Assembly: GCA_965230515.1 (NCBI GenBank)
Contig: OZ246007.1
Coordinates: 2,542,001 to 2,606,000 of the forward strand
Reading direction: 5' to 3'
Length of the DNA: 64,000 nt
Origin: JAJFKB01 sp965230515
Lineage (GTDB): Bacteria; Pseudomonadota; Gammaproteobacteria; Pseudomonadales; IMCC2047
Within the stretch, counting starts at the first letter, position 1. Every line of letters starts with the position of its first letter. The translations under genes were made by a program, and so were the position numbers. Positions 1 to 9,368 of the stretch are shown here, one piece after another. The notes below the pieces were generated by a model. That model did not search any database and was not told the origin of the DNA. It saw nothing but the letters and a program-made list of their open reading frames with translations.

Positions 1-528
1 ATCATAAAAATAATTGTTTGGGCAATTGTTTTATCGCTAGTCATTTTTCTGGGCTATTATCTGAAGCTCAATGACATGAACGCCAAACTGGAGAAAGTAG
101 TTGCCCAGGAAAAAACGCTTAAACAGGATTACAAGCAAAAAGCATTCAAGGCAGCAAATCTCGATACCTACAGGCAGCAGATGCTGGACATGGAGAAATC
201 TTTTGGGGCGCTTGTTAAGCAGCTTCCCAGTGACACTGAAGTTCCAGGATTGCTTGAGGATATTACGCACACCGGTCTTGGTAGCGGTTTGGAGATTAAG
301 TCGATCAATCTTCAGGCAGAGCTTGCAGCCGAATTTTATGTTGAGCTACCGATCCAGATTCAGGTGCAGGGTACTTTTCATGATTTCGGATCATTTGTCA
401 GTGGTGTGGCGAGTTTGCCACGGATTGTAACACTACATGATTTCTCAATTGCGCCTTCCGGTTCCGGATTGCTCAATATGACCATCACTGCAAAAACATT
501 TCGCTATAACGATAAGGAGGACGAATAA
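1..528 (+). CDS. pilO: Type IV pilus inner-membrane protein PilO (5' end missing)
   Basis: Bitopic inner-membrane component of the type IV pilus alignment subcomplex, which works with PilM, PilN and PilP. The reading frame is open from the first base: a hydrophobic helix (codons 1-21 of the window), then a coiled-coil stretch, then a compact PilO-like alpha/beta domain. The true start lies upstream of the window, so the first visible ATG (position 76) is internal. Its TAA stop overlaps the pilP ATG by one base, which implies coupled translation. The call rests on the TM plus coiled-coil architecture and on pilP and pilQ following directly. Confidence 0.9.
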   Translation: MIKIIVWAIVLSLVIFLGYYLKLNDMNAKLEKVVAQEKTLKQDYKQKAFKAANLDTYRQQMLDMEKSFGALVKQLPSDTEVPGLLEDITHTGLGSGLEIKSINLQAELAAEFYVELPIQIQVQGTFHDFGSFVSGVASLPRIVTLHDFSIAPSGSGLLNMTITAKTFRYNDKEDE

Positions 529-1064
529 TGCTGAACTGGCAGAAATACGTTCTCGTTGGTGTGTTTAGCGTGCTTGTTGCCGCCTGTTCAGGGGGTAAGG
601 AGTTTGAAGACCTGCAGGATTATGTGGTCGAAGTAAATGCGCGTCCAAAGGGTACCATTGAACCGCTTCCGGAGTTTAAGCCCTATGAAAGCTTTCAGTA
701 TAGTGCCGCCGGGCTTAGGTCACCCTTTTCGCCGCCGGTCGAGGTTAAATTGATCAAGTATCAGGATGGTAAAGCAAAAAGTGATGTAAAACCGGATTTT
801 GATAGACCCAAAGAGTACCTGGAAGGATTTAATATTGATTCATTGAAGATGGTTGGTTCGATCGCTATGACTGAGAATGAGCTTTGGGCGTTGGTCGATG
901 ATTCAGCAGGTGGTGTTCATAGAGTTAGACCGGGTAATTATTTAGGACGTAATCATGGGAAAGTAGCCGATGTTAACGGTGGCCAGATAGATGTGATAGA
1001 GATTGTTCCGGATGGCCATGGCGGTTGGCTGGAAAGACCTAGAACGCTTAAGTTACAGGATTAG
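528..1064 (+). CDS. pilP: Type IV pilus lipoprotein PilP
   Basis: Periplasmic lipoprotein linking the inner-membrane PilNO complex to the PilQ secretin. A hydrophobic signal (residues 6-19) ends in a lipobox, VAAC, with Cys20 the predicted lipidation site. A flexible linker follows with the family-typical segment RSPFSPP near residue 63. The C-terminal part (about residues 100-178) is the beta-rich PilP domain with GxYLGRNHGKV-type sequence. The start overlaps the pilO stop by one base and pilQ follows after 13 bases. At 178 residues it has the usual length. Confidence 0.92.
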   Translation: MLNWQKYVLVGVFSVLVAACSGGKEFEDLQDYVVEVNARPKGTIEPLPEFKPYESFQYSAAGLRSPFSPPVEVKLIKYQDGKAKSDVKPDFDRPKEYLEGFNIDSLKMVGSIAMTENELWALVDDSAGGVHRVRPGNYLGRNHGKVADVNGGQIDVIEIVPDGHGGWLERPRTLKLQD

Positions 1065-1077
1065 ATAGAAGGTATCA

Positions 1078-3258
1078 GTGGAGATGCTACTAATGAAGAT
1101 ACACGCGGGCAAATTGATGGGTGGGAATCGCTTGCAGAAAATGACTAACATATGGGCGAAATTTCTTATTGCTCTGGTAGCTGCTGGTGTGGCTAATCTG
1201 TCTGCAGCTGCAAGCGTCATGTTGCAAAAAATAGATTTCGCATCGCTGTCAGGTGATCGTGTGGAGATGCGATTGCAGTTTGATGGTACTCCTCCCGACC
1301 CGAGAAGCTTTACGATTGATGAGCCCGCACGTATAACGCTTGATCTGGCTGGGGTTACCAGCGGCCTTGAATCCAAGTACCACAGTCTGGGCGTAGGTAA
1401 TGCACGTAGCGTGACTGTTATGGAGGCAGGTGATCGAACGCGTGTTATTGTGAGCCTTACAGAGTTGGTTAATTATTCAACGCAGGTGCAGGGTGACCTC
1501 CTCTACGTCATGCTGGGTGATGGTGGTACCGGGTTTGCGCAATCTGAAGTTGCTGAGGCATCGCAATCAGCAACACAGACCTCTGCCAGTGAAGTTGCAG
1601 ATCCGTCTAAACGAGCGGTGACGAATATTGATTTCCGACGTGGAGAGCAGGGTGAAGGGCGAGTAGAAATTTCCTTATCCAAGCCTGACGTGGAGATAGA
1701 TATTTCCCAACAGGGGACCAATGTGCGTGTCGCACTGGTAAATGCTGAGATCCCGGAGGCTTTGCAGCGCAGGTTGGACGTGATCGATTTTGCGACACCT
1801 GTTCATATTGTGGATGCGTTACCGGAAGGCGAAGGCAGCATAGTGTACATTGAGGCAGCAGGGACCTATGATTATCTGGCCTATCAGGCAGACGATAAAT
1901 TGGTGTTGGATTTTAAACCAATTACTGAAGATGACGCGGAAAAGCGCCGCAAAGCGAAGTTCCCATATAGTGGCGAAAAACTGTCGCTTAATTTCCAGGA
2001 TATCGAAGTGCGCTCGGTTCTTCAGTTGATAGCTGATTTTACCAATTTAAATCTGGTTGCCAGTGATACAGTTGACGGAAGGATCACGCTGCGCCTGCAA
2101 AACGTACCCTGGGATCAGGCACTTGATCTGATTCTTAAAACCAAAGGGCTGGATAAACGTCAGGTGGGTAACGTATTAATGGTTGCACCGGCGGATGAAA
2201 TTGCCAATCGCGAACGCCTGGAGTTGGAAAACAACCGGCAGGTGGCTGAGCTTGCGCCCCTGCAGACAGAATTTATACAGGTTAATTATGCAAAAGCTGC
2301 CGATGTTTCTGAGTTGTTGTCAGCGGAGCAGGGGTTACTCTCCTCGCGTGGCAGTGTCACCGTTGATGAGCGCACCAATACGCTGCTGGTTCAGGATACA
2401 GCTGCCAAGCTGGACGCAATTCGTGGTGCACTGGCATATCTGGATATTCCAATTAGACAGGTGATTATTGAAGCCCGAATTGTCATTGCCTCAACCGATC
2501 TTGAAAAAAATCTGGGTGTCAAATGGGGTGGTGGTACTTCGTATTCCAGAGGAGATACGCAATTCTCGGCTGGTGGTAGTCAATCAACACTATCTGATTT
2601 AAACCCGACTGGTAGTGCACGGCTTAACGAAATAACAGGAAGAACTATCAATTTTCCTGGTGGCCTGGTTGTCGATATGGGGGTTGCGAACCCAACAAGC
2701 TCTTTTGCTTTAGGGCTTCTCACGGATGAGGGTTTATTAGACCTGGAGCTGTCGGCGCTAGAAAGTGATGGCAAGAGTGAGGTTGTTTCTCAGCCAAAAC
2801 TGGTCACTGCAGACGGACAAAAAGCACGCATAGAATCGGGTGTAGAGATTCCCTACCAGGAGGCATCATCCAGTGGGGCAACGTCAGTATCTTTCAAAGA
2901 TGCGGTGTTGGCACTAGAGGTTACCCCGCAAATCACACCTGATGATCGAATTATCATGGACTTGAAGGTTAATAAAGATGCCGTGGGACAGTTTTTTGAG
3001 GGAGCCGGAGGAGCGCTGATTCCCGCAATTGATACAAACGAGATTCAGACTCAGGTATTGGTAGAGAACGGAGAAACAATCGTTTTGGGTGGTGTATATG
3101 AGGTTGAGACTGTAGATAGAGTTGCAAAAACTCCATTTTTGGGCGACTTGCCTTATGTGGGAAAACTGTTCAAGCGAACGACCAAAGCTGAAGATAAAAC
3201 TGAACTGCTCATTTTTATTACACCTAGATTGGTGAAAGACACGCTTTCTGTCCGCTAG
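1078..3258 (+). CDS. pilQ: Type IV pilus secretin PilQ
   Basis: Outer-membrane secretin through which the pilus fibre exits. A signal peptide (hydrophobic core about residues 30-44, ending LSAAA) is followed by two AMIN-type domains (about 48-140 and 182-285) that probably bind peptidoglycan, a secretin/TonB short N-terminal domain (about 300-370), a secretin N1-like domain (about 395-460), and the C-terminal secretin barrel with VSQPKLVT and the VPFLGDLP-like segment TPFLGDLPYVGKLFK. The start is uncertain: GTG at 1078 has AGAAGG 5 bases upstream, but in-frame ATGs at 1084 and 1096 are possible. The TAG stop overlaps the aroK GTG by one base. Confidence 0.95.
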   Translation: MEMLLMKIHAGKLMGGNRLQKMTNIWAKFLIALVAAGVANLSAAASVMLQKIDFASLSGDRVEMRLQFDGTPPDPRSFTIDEPARITLDLAGVTSGLESKYHSLGVGNARSVTVMEAGDRTRVIVSLTELVNYSTQVQGDLLYVMLGDGGTGFAQSEVAEASQSATQTSASEVADPSKRAVTNIDFRRGEQGEGRVEISLSKPDVEIDISQQGTNVRVALVNAEIPEALQRRLDVIDFATPVHIVDALPEGEGSIVYIEAAGTYDYLAYQADDKLVLDFKPITEDDAEKRRKAKFPYSGEKLSLNFQDIEVRSVLQLIADFTNLNLVASDTVDGRITLRLQNVPWDQALDLILKTKGLDKRQVGNVLMVAPADEIANRERLELENNRQVAELAPLQTEFIQVNYAKAADVSELLSAEQGLLSSRGSVTVDERTNTLLVQDTAAKLDAIRGALAYLDIPIRQVIIEARIVIASTDLEKNLGVKWGGGTSYSRGDTQFSAGGSQSTLSDLNPTGSARLNEITGRTINFPGGLVVDMGVANPTSSFALGLLTDEGLLDLELSALESDGKSEVVSQPKLVTADGQKARIESGVEIPYQEASSSGATSVSFKDAVLALEVTPQITPDDRIIMDLKVNKDAVGQFFEGAGGALIPAIDTNEIQTQVLVENGETIVLGGVYEVETVDRVAKTPFLGDLPYVGKLFKRTTKAEDKTELLIFITPRLVKDTLSVR

Positions 3259-3776
3259 TGAAATATCGAAAAAAAGTATTTCTTATAGGCCCGATGGGAG
3301 CTGGCAAAAGCACCATCGGGCGTTTGCTTTCTGTTGAGCTAGGACTGCCCTTTCATGACTCTGACCGAGTCATTGAGGAGCGCTCGGGAGCCAATATACC
3401 CTGGATATTTGATATTGAAGGTGAAGAGGGGTTTCGACAGCGCGAATCGCGCATCATCGATGAGCTTACACAACTGCCCGAGCTGGTGATGGCGACTGGT
3501 GGAGGGGTGGTTCTGAGGGATGAAAACAGGCGTATGCTCAAATCCAGGGGCACAGTAATTTACCTCGAGACTTCCGTGGATCAGCAGGTAGAGAGAACGC
3601 GCAAAGATCGGAACAGGCCCTTGCTCCAGCAGGACAATCCCAGAAATAAACTGTCAAATTTGACCGAGGAACGTGACCCTCTTTATAGGGAGACGGCTGA
3701 CTATATCGTATCAACAAATCGGGGTAATCCGAAGAGTGTGATTCGAGAAATCAAGCATTACCTCAAGTCTTTCTAA
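3258..3776 (+). CDS. aroK: Shikimate kinase I
   Basis: Cytosolic enzyme that phosphorylates shikimate to shikimate 3-phosphate with ATP (aromatic amino acid pathway). The P-loop is GPMGAGKS at residues 11-18. The shikimate-binding Asp (HDSD, near 32-35), the Arg of FRQRESR, the GGG loop of MATGGGVV, the lid motif RNRPLL and the adenine-loop Arg in RDPLYRE are all present. It has 172 residues, close to E. coli AroK. The GTG start overlaps the pilQ stop, so its expression is probably tied to the pil operon, as in many Gammaproteobacteria. Confidence 0.97.
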   Translation: MKYRKKVFLIGPMGAGKSTIGRLLSVELGLPFHDSDRVIEERSGANIPWIFDIEGEEGFRQRESRIIDELTQLPELVMATGGGVVLRDENRRMLKSRGTVIYLETSVDQQVERTRKDRNRPLLQQDNPRNKLSNLTEERDPLYRETADYIVSTNRGNPKSVIREIKHYLKSF

Positions 3777-3869
3777 AGTTAGCGGGAACGTTATAATGAT
3801 TAGGGTTCACCTGTTCCATACAGGATGATTTATTTAACCTATAGGTAACAAAACCCACCCGCCTTTCTT

Positions 3870-3875
3870 TATAAT
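3870..3875 (+). promoter_or_regulatory. Possible -10 box upstream of aroB
   Basis: Perfect TATAAT in the 134-base aroK-aroB spacer, 35 bases before the aroB ATG. No good -35 hexamer sits at the standard distance. A five-base inverted repeat (CCTGT/ACAGG) lies about 50 bases further upstream. An independent promoter for aroB is plausible but unproven. Confidence 0.35.
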
Positions 3876-3910
3876 AGCCTGCTTGTTTCATAATAATTAT
3901 CGGGCATAAC

Positions 3911-4999
3911 ATGCAAATCCTGAACCTTGATCTGGCAGACAGAAGCTATCCGATCTATATCGGCAATGATCTGCTAAAGCAGCAGGAGCTGATCCGCAAA
4001 CACCTGACCGCCGGACAGGTCGCGATTGTAACCAATGAGACCGTTGCTCCCTTGTATTTGGACCTCGTGCGCGCGGCGCTAAATAACTATCAGGTGAGTA
4101 GTATTATCCTGCCTGATGGAGAGCAATATAAGAGCCTGGAATATTTGAACGGCATTTTTAACCAGCTTCTCGAAGATAAGCATAACCGGACGACCACCCT
4201 GATTGCCCTGGGCGGAGGTGTGGTTGGCGATATGACGGGATTTGCCGCAGCCTGTTACCAGAGAGGTATTGATTTTGTTCAGATTCCAACCACGCTTTTA
4301 GCGCAGGTTGACTCGTCGGTGGGTGGAAAAACAGGCGTGAATCATCCTCTGGGAAAAAATATGATTGGCGCGTTTCACCAGCCGAAAGCGGTGTTTATCG
4401 ACACGCATACTTTGACCAGTTTGCCGCTAAGAGAGCTACGTGCCGGTTTTGCAGAAGTGATCAAGTATGGATTGTTATGTGATCGGGAATTTTTTGTCTG
4501 GCTGGAGAAAAACTATCAGAAGGTGCTTGATCTGGATGAGCAGGCGCTTGGTTATGCGATTGAGAGATCCTGCCGCAACAAGGCAAAGATTGTAGAGGGC
4601 GACGAGCGTGAGGCCGGATTAAGGGCGACCCTGAATCTGGGGCATACCTTTGGTCACGCGATAGAGACCTTTCAGGGGTATGGTGACTGGCTACATGGTG
4701 AAGCGGTAGCCGCAGGTATGGTCATGGCTATGGATCTGTCATGTCGCGCGGGTTGGCTGGACAAGCATGATGCGCAACGGGGGCTGGATTTGATTCGTCG
4801 AGCGGGTTTGCCTGTGGCCCCCCCAAAGGAGCTGACAGGGGACAAATTTGTGCAGTTAATGTCGCTGGACAAAAAGGTCCTTGATGGGAATTTAAGATTG
4901 GTGTTGCTCGAGGAAATTGGTCATGCGATAGTAACCAGCAAATTTCCAGTTGCGCAATTGCATCAAACCCTGGAAGCGGGTGCTGAACTGTGCTGCTAA
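3911..4999 (+). CDS. aroB: 3-dehydroquinate synthase
   Basis: Second enzyme of the shikimate pathway; an NAD- and metal-dependent enzyme that cyclises DAHP to 3-dehydroquinate in the cytosol. Seen in the sequence: the NAD-binding stretch with LPDGEQYKS, ALGGGVVGDMTGFAA, the PTTLLAQVDSSVGGKT catalytic segment, KNMIGAFHQP, and the metal-binding histidines of NLGHTFGHAIE and LHGEAVAAG. Its length of 362 residues equals that of the E. coli enzyme. It lies downstream of aroK and 24 bases before the DamX-like gene, the same order as E. coli aroK-aroB-damX. Confidence 0.97.
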   Translation: MQILNLDLADRSYPIYIGNDLLKQQELIRKHLTAGQVAIVTNETVAPLYLDLVRAALNNYQVSSIILPDGEQYKSLEYLNGIFNQLLEDKHNRTTTLIALGGGVVGDMTGFAAACYQRGIDFVQIPTTLLAQVDSSVGGKTGVNHPLGKNMIGAFHQPKAVFIDTHTLTSLPLRELRAGFAEVIKYGLLCDREFFVWLEKNYQKVLDLDEQALGYAIERSCRNKAKIVEGDEREAGLRATLNLGHTFGHAIETFQGYGDWLHGEAVAAGMVMAMDLSCRAGWLDKHDAQRGLDLIRRAGLPVAPPKELTGDKFVQLMSLDKKVLDGNLRLVLLEEIGHAIVTSKFPVAQLHQTLEAGAELCC

Positions 5000-5023
5000 T
5001 GGAGTAGACTAAGGCCTCAAATC

Positions 5024-6643
5024 ATGTCTTCTAATGCAGAAAGTCCTCAAACGGAACCAGCCGATGACAACTATGTCACCTATTACGGCCTGAGTGAAGA
5101 TCCTTTTGCTCTGCAAGAGGATAAATTTTTTGTTACCGCGAAGATAGAAAAACTGCTGGGTTTACTGGATTATATTACGCATTTTAGCCAGAAACTGGTA
5201 GTTGTATATGGGCCTCCTGGATCTGGTAAAACCAGGGTGCTGGATTATTTTGTCGGGCGCTTGGATGAGACGGATAGCTGTTGCCGTATAGAAGCTCTGG
5301 CGCTGGATACAGCGACCCAGGTGTTAAGGGAGATAAATAGCCAGCTGGGTGTGGAAAACGAAGATACCAAGGATCACACCCAGTTGGCAGAGCATCTGAA
5401 GGATTATCTGCTGGATCTGGAGGCTGATTCGACGACCTGTTTGATTTTGGTTGATAATGCGCACCTGTTTAAAAAGCCGGTGTTGGAAGCGCTTTGTGAG
5501 TTGGCGGCTAACGCCAGTGGTGCATTGCATATCGTTTTGTTTGGCCAGGATGCACTGGTGAAAAAACTCCAGAGTATCGACACGCTAAAACATAACGAAC
5601 AATTACTCTACACGCATCGGTTAGAACCCTTTTCAATTGAGGAAATAAAGCAGTGTCTCGGTGAACTGTTTGCTTCTGTTGGTGATGCGGATAAAAACCC
5701 TTTTACCGAGCAGGATTATCTGGAGATTCACCAAAGGTCGGAGGGGTTGCCAGGGCAGATTAGGCAGAGCGCCAGCCAGCAAATGCGTCTGGCTGTTGAC
5801 CGGTTGCTAATGAAAGAGAGTAAACCAAAATGGATGTGGGTATCGGGGGCGCTCATATTAATTTCCTCGATAGTACTGGTGGTGGCGTTTTGGGGAATGG
5901 ATGAGAAGCCGCCGTTAGTGATTTCCGAAGCAAAGAGTAAAGGTGCGGGGCAGTCAGTTAATACCGGAAAGATCAAGCGAATTCAGCGAATGCCTAAACA
6001 GGTGGAGAGTGAGGTGGCAATGCCTTTGCAAGAATCCGGTTTAGCCGAATCGTCGAAAGGGGTATCGGAGCCGGGTCCGGGTCCGGAAAATGTTCCGGCA
6101 ATACTGCCGCCAGCGCCACCGGATTCTGCACAGCTTGAAATGGAGCTGGCAGATAAGAGTGAAGAGATGCCCGGGTACGATGATCTGCAGGTGGAAGAGG
6201 TGCAGTTGGAGGCAGCGGATGTCGCTTTAAAGCAGAAGGAGGTAGTGGCTTTACCGCCCATTTCCATATCAGATAACACTGATGACAATATGCGGTTGCA
6301 ACCCCCAATGCCGCAGGAGGATCTCCGGCCACAATTCAGCGAGCATGAGCGCATAATACTGGAGTATAAGCCGACCAATTACACCGTCCAGCTTTTGGGG
6401 TTGAGGTCTGAGCTTGCTATCAAAAAGATAGTTGCGGAACTACCGGAGTCTGAGAGGTATCATTACTTTAGTAAGGATCATCAGGGCAGTCCGCTTTATG
6501 TGCTTGCGTATGGCAATTTTGAAAGCAGGGAAGCAGCACTCGCAGCGAGCCGTACTTTACCAAAAAGATTAAAGCCACAATCCGCCTGGATAAGAAAGAT
6601 TGGCGGTATTCAGGATATACTGGTGAATAGGGGTAAGCCTTAA
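5024..6643 (+). CDS. damX: DamX-like AAA ATPase with C-terminal SPOR domain
   Basis: Probable cell-division protein that recognises denuded septal glycan through its SPOR domain. The N-terminal ExeA/GspA-type AAA domain has Walker A GPPGSGKT (63-70) and Walker B CLILVDNAHL (139-148). One transmembrane helix spans about 270-291. A long acidic, Pro/Glu-rich linker (about 295-450) leads to a SPOR domain (about 455-539, starting NYTVQLLG). The ATPase half would be cytoplasmic and the SPOR half periplasmic. The gene symbol follows synteny with aroB and the architecture; E. coli DamX itself lacks a full Walker ATPase. Confidence 0.82.
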   Translation: MSSNAESPQTEPADDNYVTYYGLSEDPFALQEDKFFVTAKIEKLLGLLDYITHFSQKLVVVYGPPGSGKTRVLDYFVGRLDETDSCCRIEALALDTATQVLREINSQLGVENEDTKDHTQLAEHLKDYLLDLEADSTTCLILVDNAHLFKKPVLEALCELAANASGALHIVLFGQDALVKKLQSIDTLKHNEQLLYTHRLEPFSIEEIKQCLGELFASVGDADKNPFTEQDYLEIHQRSEGLPGQIRQSASQQMRLAVDRLLMKESKPKWMWVSGALILISSIVLVVAFWGMDEKPPLVISEAKSKGAGQSVNTGKIKRIQRMPKQVESEVAMPLQESGLAESSKGVSEPGPGPENVPAILPPAPPDSAQLEMELADKSEEMPGYDDLQVEEVQLEAADVALKQKEVVALPPISISDNTDDNMRLQPPMPQEDLRPQFSEHERIILEYKPTNYTVQLLGLRSELAIKKIVAELPESERYHYFSKDHQGSPLYVLAYGNFESREAALAASRTLPKRLKPQSAWIRKIGGIQDILVNRGKP

Positions 6644-6752
6644 TATACTCAATTGCACTTTTCCAGTATATTGCCCATCGGTCTGTCGTGATAAGTTGCA
6701 ATAACCGACACTCAGTGATTGCCTAGAGAAACCCAAGTAGTAGAGTAAATAT

Positions 6753-7820
6753 ATGTCTGAACTAAAGAACGATCAATTTTTACGTGCACTGGCTAGAGAG
6801 CCGGTTGACTATACACCCGTTTGGATGATGCGCCAGGCCGGCCGATATCTTCCTGAGTACAAAGCGACGCGAGAACGTGCGGGCAGCTTTATGGACCTGT
6901 GTCGTAACGATGAGTTGGCGTGCGAAGTCACTTTGCAGCCATTGGAGCGTTTTGAGTTGGATGCGGCAATCCTGTTCTCAGACATATTGACCATCCCCGA
7001 CGCGATGGGGCTTGGCCTCTATTTTGAAACCGGTGAAGGGCCTAAATTTAAAAAGGTGGTACGCAGTGCTGCTGATGTTGCTTCATTAAAGGTAACCGAT
7101 GGTGACAAGGACCTGGATTATGTGATGAACGCGGTCCGTACCATCCGCCGGGAGCTCAATGGCCGGGTGCCACTGATCGGTTTTTCAGGCAGTCCGTGGA
7201 CACTCGCGACCTATATGGTGGAAGGAAGCTCTACACGCGACTTTCGTTGGGTTAAGGAATTTATGGTTCAGCAGCCGGAAGCGATGCACCAAATGCTCGA
7301 TATACTCGCTCAGTCAGTAATTTCTTACCTGAACGCCCAGATTCGTGCCGGAGCACAGGCGGTTCAGGTATTTGATACATGGGGTGGCGTATTGAGCGGG
7401 CCCTGCTATGAAGAGTTTTCATTGCGCTATATGCGCCAGATCGTAGATGGCTTAATTAAGGAAAATGAGGGGCGTTCTGTGCCGGTGATTCTATTCACCA
7501 AGGGCGGCGGACAGTGGCTTGAGTCCATGGCGCAGACAGGAGCGAGTTGTCTGGGGTTGGATTGGACGACCGATATTGGTCAGGCACGTCAGCAAGTCGG
7601 AGACCGGGTGGCGCTTCAGGGTAATATGGATCCCTTCATGCTGTTTGCCCAGCCGGAACGAATCCGTCAGGAGGTTGCATCGATTCTTGCCAGTTATGGC
7701 AAGGGATCTGGCCATGTTTTTAATCTGGGGCATGGCATATCACAATTTGCTGATCCCGAACATGCTCGTGCGTTTATCGATGCGGTGCATGAGTTGAGTC
7801 GGCCCTATCATGAGTCGTAG
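6753..7820 (+). CDS. hemE: Uroporphyrinogen decarboxylase
   Basis: Haem biosynthesis enzyme that removes four carboxyl groups from uroporphyrinogen III to give coproporphyrinogen III. The signature PVWMMRQAGRYLPEY is at residues 22-36. The conserved ILFSDILTIPDAMG, GFSGSPWTLATYMVEG, QVFDTWGG and FNLGHGI segments all follow in order. It has 355 residues (E. coli 354). The start is ATG, about 110 bases after the DamX-like gene, and radA follows only 5 bases downstream, suggesting a hemE-radA transcript. Confidence 0.97.
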   Translation: MSELKNDQFLRALAREPVDYTPVWMMRQAGRYLPEYKATRERAGSFMDLCRNDELACEVTLQPLERFELDAAILFSDILTIPDAMGLGLYFETGEGPKFKKVVRSAADVASLKVTDGDKDLDYVMNAVRTIRRELNGRVPLIGFSGSPWTLATYMVEGSSTRDFRWVKEFMVQQPEAMHQMLDILAQSVISYLNAQIRAGAQAVQVFDTWGGVLSGPCYEEFSLRYMRQIVDGLIKENEGRSVPVILFTKGGGQWLESMAQTGASCLGLDWTTDIGQARQQVGDRVALQGNMDPFMLFAQPERIRQEVASILASYGKGSGHVFNLGHGISQFADPEHARAFIDAVHELSRPYHES

Positions 7821-7825
7821 CCACG

Positions 7826-9190
7826 ATGGCCAAAGGCAAAAATAAAACCGCCTACGTTTGCTCCGATTGCGGGTCAGAGTATTCCAAATGGCAGGGGCAG
7901 TGCGTTGACTGCAACGGCTGGAATACCATCACAGAATTCCGTATGCCGGCATCGAGCCCGGCGCAGGTGAGGTTTGAAGGTTACAGCGGGACACACTCAG
8001 AAGTTCAGCGGCTGGACCAGATAGATCTTTCCAGTGTACCAAGAATCCAGACTGGCATTGATGAATTTGATCGAGTGCTTGGCGGTGGCCTCGTGCCGGG
8101 TTCGGTTATATTAATTGGCGGCCATCCCGGTGCCGGCAAAAGCACATTGTTGCTTCAAACCCTATGCAGTCTGGCTAAGCAGCTCGATGCGCTTTATGTA
8201 ACGGGTGAAGAATCTATTCAACAGGTAGCACTGCGCGCAAAGCGTCTGCAACTGCCTACCGATCGTCTCCAGTTGCTATCTGAAACCAGTGTTGAAGCGC
8301 TTTGCGCCGTGGCGCAGCAGCATAAACCCAAGCTGCTGGTTATCGACAGTATTCAGGTGATGCATTTGGCTGAGATCAGTTCTGCGCCGGGAAGCGTGTC
8401 CCAGGTTCGCGAGAGCGCAGCCTATTTGACACGGTTTGCAAAGCAGACCAACACTGCTGTGATCATGGTGGGGCATGTCACTAAAGACGGCAGCTTGGCC
8501 GGTCCCAAAGTGTTGGAGCATATGATCGACTGTTCAATTATGCTGGAGGGCGGGAACGACAGTCGCTTCAGAACTCTGCGTGGCATTAAGAATAGGTTTG
8601 GAGCGGTTAATGAGTTGGGGGTTTTCGCCATGCTTGAGACTGGTCTCAAGGAGGTAAAAAATCCCAGTGCGATCTTTCTTTCCAGAGCGGAAGAGCTTGC
8701 GGCCGGGAGCCTGGTCATGGTGGTATGGGAAGGTACCCGGCCGCTGTTGGTTGAAATTCAGGCGCTGGTCGACGAGAGCAGCTTTGGTCATCCGCGCCGT
8801 GTTGCAGTAGGGCTGGATCAGAATCGCTTGTCGATGCTGCTTGCGGTTCTGCATCGCCATGGTGGTCTGCATACCGGAGATCAGGATGTGTTTGTGAACG
8901 TGGTGGGTGGCGTCAAAGTGCTAGAGACCAGTGCTGATCTGGCGCTGCTGCTGGCGGTGGTTTCCAGTTTTCGGGATCGTACCCTGCCACGAGACCTGAT
9001 AGTGTTTGGCGAGGTGGGTTTGTCCGGTGAAATCCGTCCTGTCCCGAGTGGTCAGGAGCGATTGCAGGAAGCGGTCAAGCACGGTTTTAAGCGTGCCATC
9101 GTACCGAAAAACAATGTGCCCAAAGATGGCGTTCAGGGTATGGAAGTGGTGGGCGTATCCAAGCTCAGTGAAGCCTTGTCAGTAATTTAA
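7826..9190 (+). CDS. radA: DNA repair protein RadA (Sms)
   Basis: RecA-related helicase that processes recombination intermediates and branch migration. It has an N-terminal zinc finger with Cys12, Cys15, Cys26 and Cys29; a RecA-like ATPase core with Walker A GGHPGAGKS (98-106); the RadA-specific motif KNRFG; and a C-terminal Lon-protease-like domain with GEVGLSGEIRPV. Its 454 residues are close to the E. coli length of 460. It starts 5 bases after hemE and ends convergent with ettA across a 178-base spacer rich in dyad symmetry. Confidence 0.96.
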   Translation: MAKGKNKTAYVCSDCGSEYSKWQGQCVDCNGWNTITEFRMPASSPAQVRFEGYSGTHSEVQRLDQIDLSSVPRIQTGIDEFDRVLGGGLVPGSVILIGGHPGAGKSTLLLQTLCSLAKQLDALYVTGEESIQQVALRAKRLQLPTDRLQLLSETSVEALCAVAQQHKPKLLVIDSIQVMHLAEISSAPGSVSQVRESAAYLTRFAKQTNTAVIMVGHVTKDGSLAGPKVLEHMIDCSIMLEGGNDSRFRTLRGIKNRFGAVNELGVFAMLETGLKEVKNPSAIFLSRAEELAAGSLVMVVWEGTRPLLVEIQALVDESSFGHPRRVAVGLDQNRLSMLLAVLHRHGGLHTGDQDVFVNVVGGVKVLETSADLALLLAVVSSFRDRTLPRDLIVFGEVGLSGEIRPVPSGQERLQEAVKHGFKRAIVPKNNVPKDGVQGMEVVGVSKLSEALSVI

Positions 9191-9232
9191 CGGCCTGGTT
9201 GGTGGCTACTGCTGGTCAGATGGGTGGTAAGG

Positions 9233-9268
9233 TCAGGGATAGTTCAGTGATCACTCAAATATCCCTGA
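9233..9268. repeat. Nested palindrome between radA and ettA
   Basis: Perfect 9-base inverted repeat, TCAGGGATA (9233-9241) with TATCCCTGA (9260-9268), enclosing the perfect palindrome AGTGATCACT (9246-9255) with the same centre of symmetry. No T-tract follows on either strand, so it is not a classical intrinsic terminator. It could be an RNA stem limiting read-through between convergent genes, or a protein-binding dyad. Confidence 0.6.
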
Positions 9269-9329
9269 TTGTGTTAAAAGTGTGGGCAACAGGCCTGCAC
9301 TCCCCGGCTTTTTCGTGATTAATCAGGAG

Positions 9330-9357
9330 ACAAGGCTCTGGTCTGCCAGATCCTTGT
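9330..9357. terminator. Strong stem-loop between convergent radA and ettA
   Basis: ACAAGG-C-TCTGG (9330-9341), loop TCTG, then CCAGA-T-CCTTGT (9346-9357): an 11-pair stem with one C/T mismatch, just outside the ettA stop codon. It lacks a clear U-tract, so terminator activity is inferred only from its stability and its position between two converging genes. Confidence 0.45.
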
Positions 9358-9368
9358 CCTGTTAACAA

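Noticed and set aside
5983..6378. Antisense frames across the DamX-like linker
   Set aside because: Low-complexity linker codons produce long open frames on the reverse strand; no conserved sequence.
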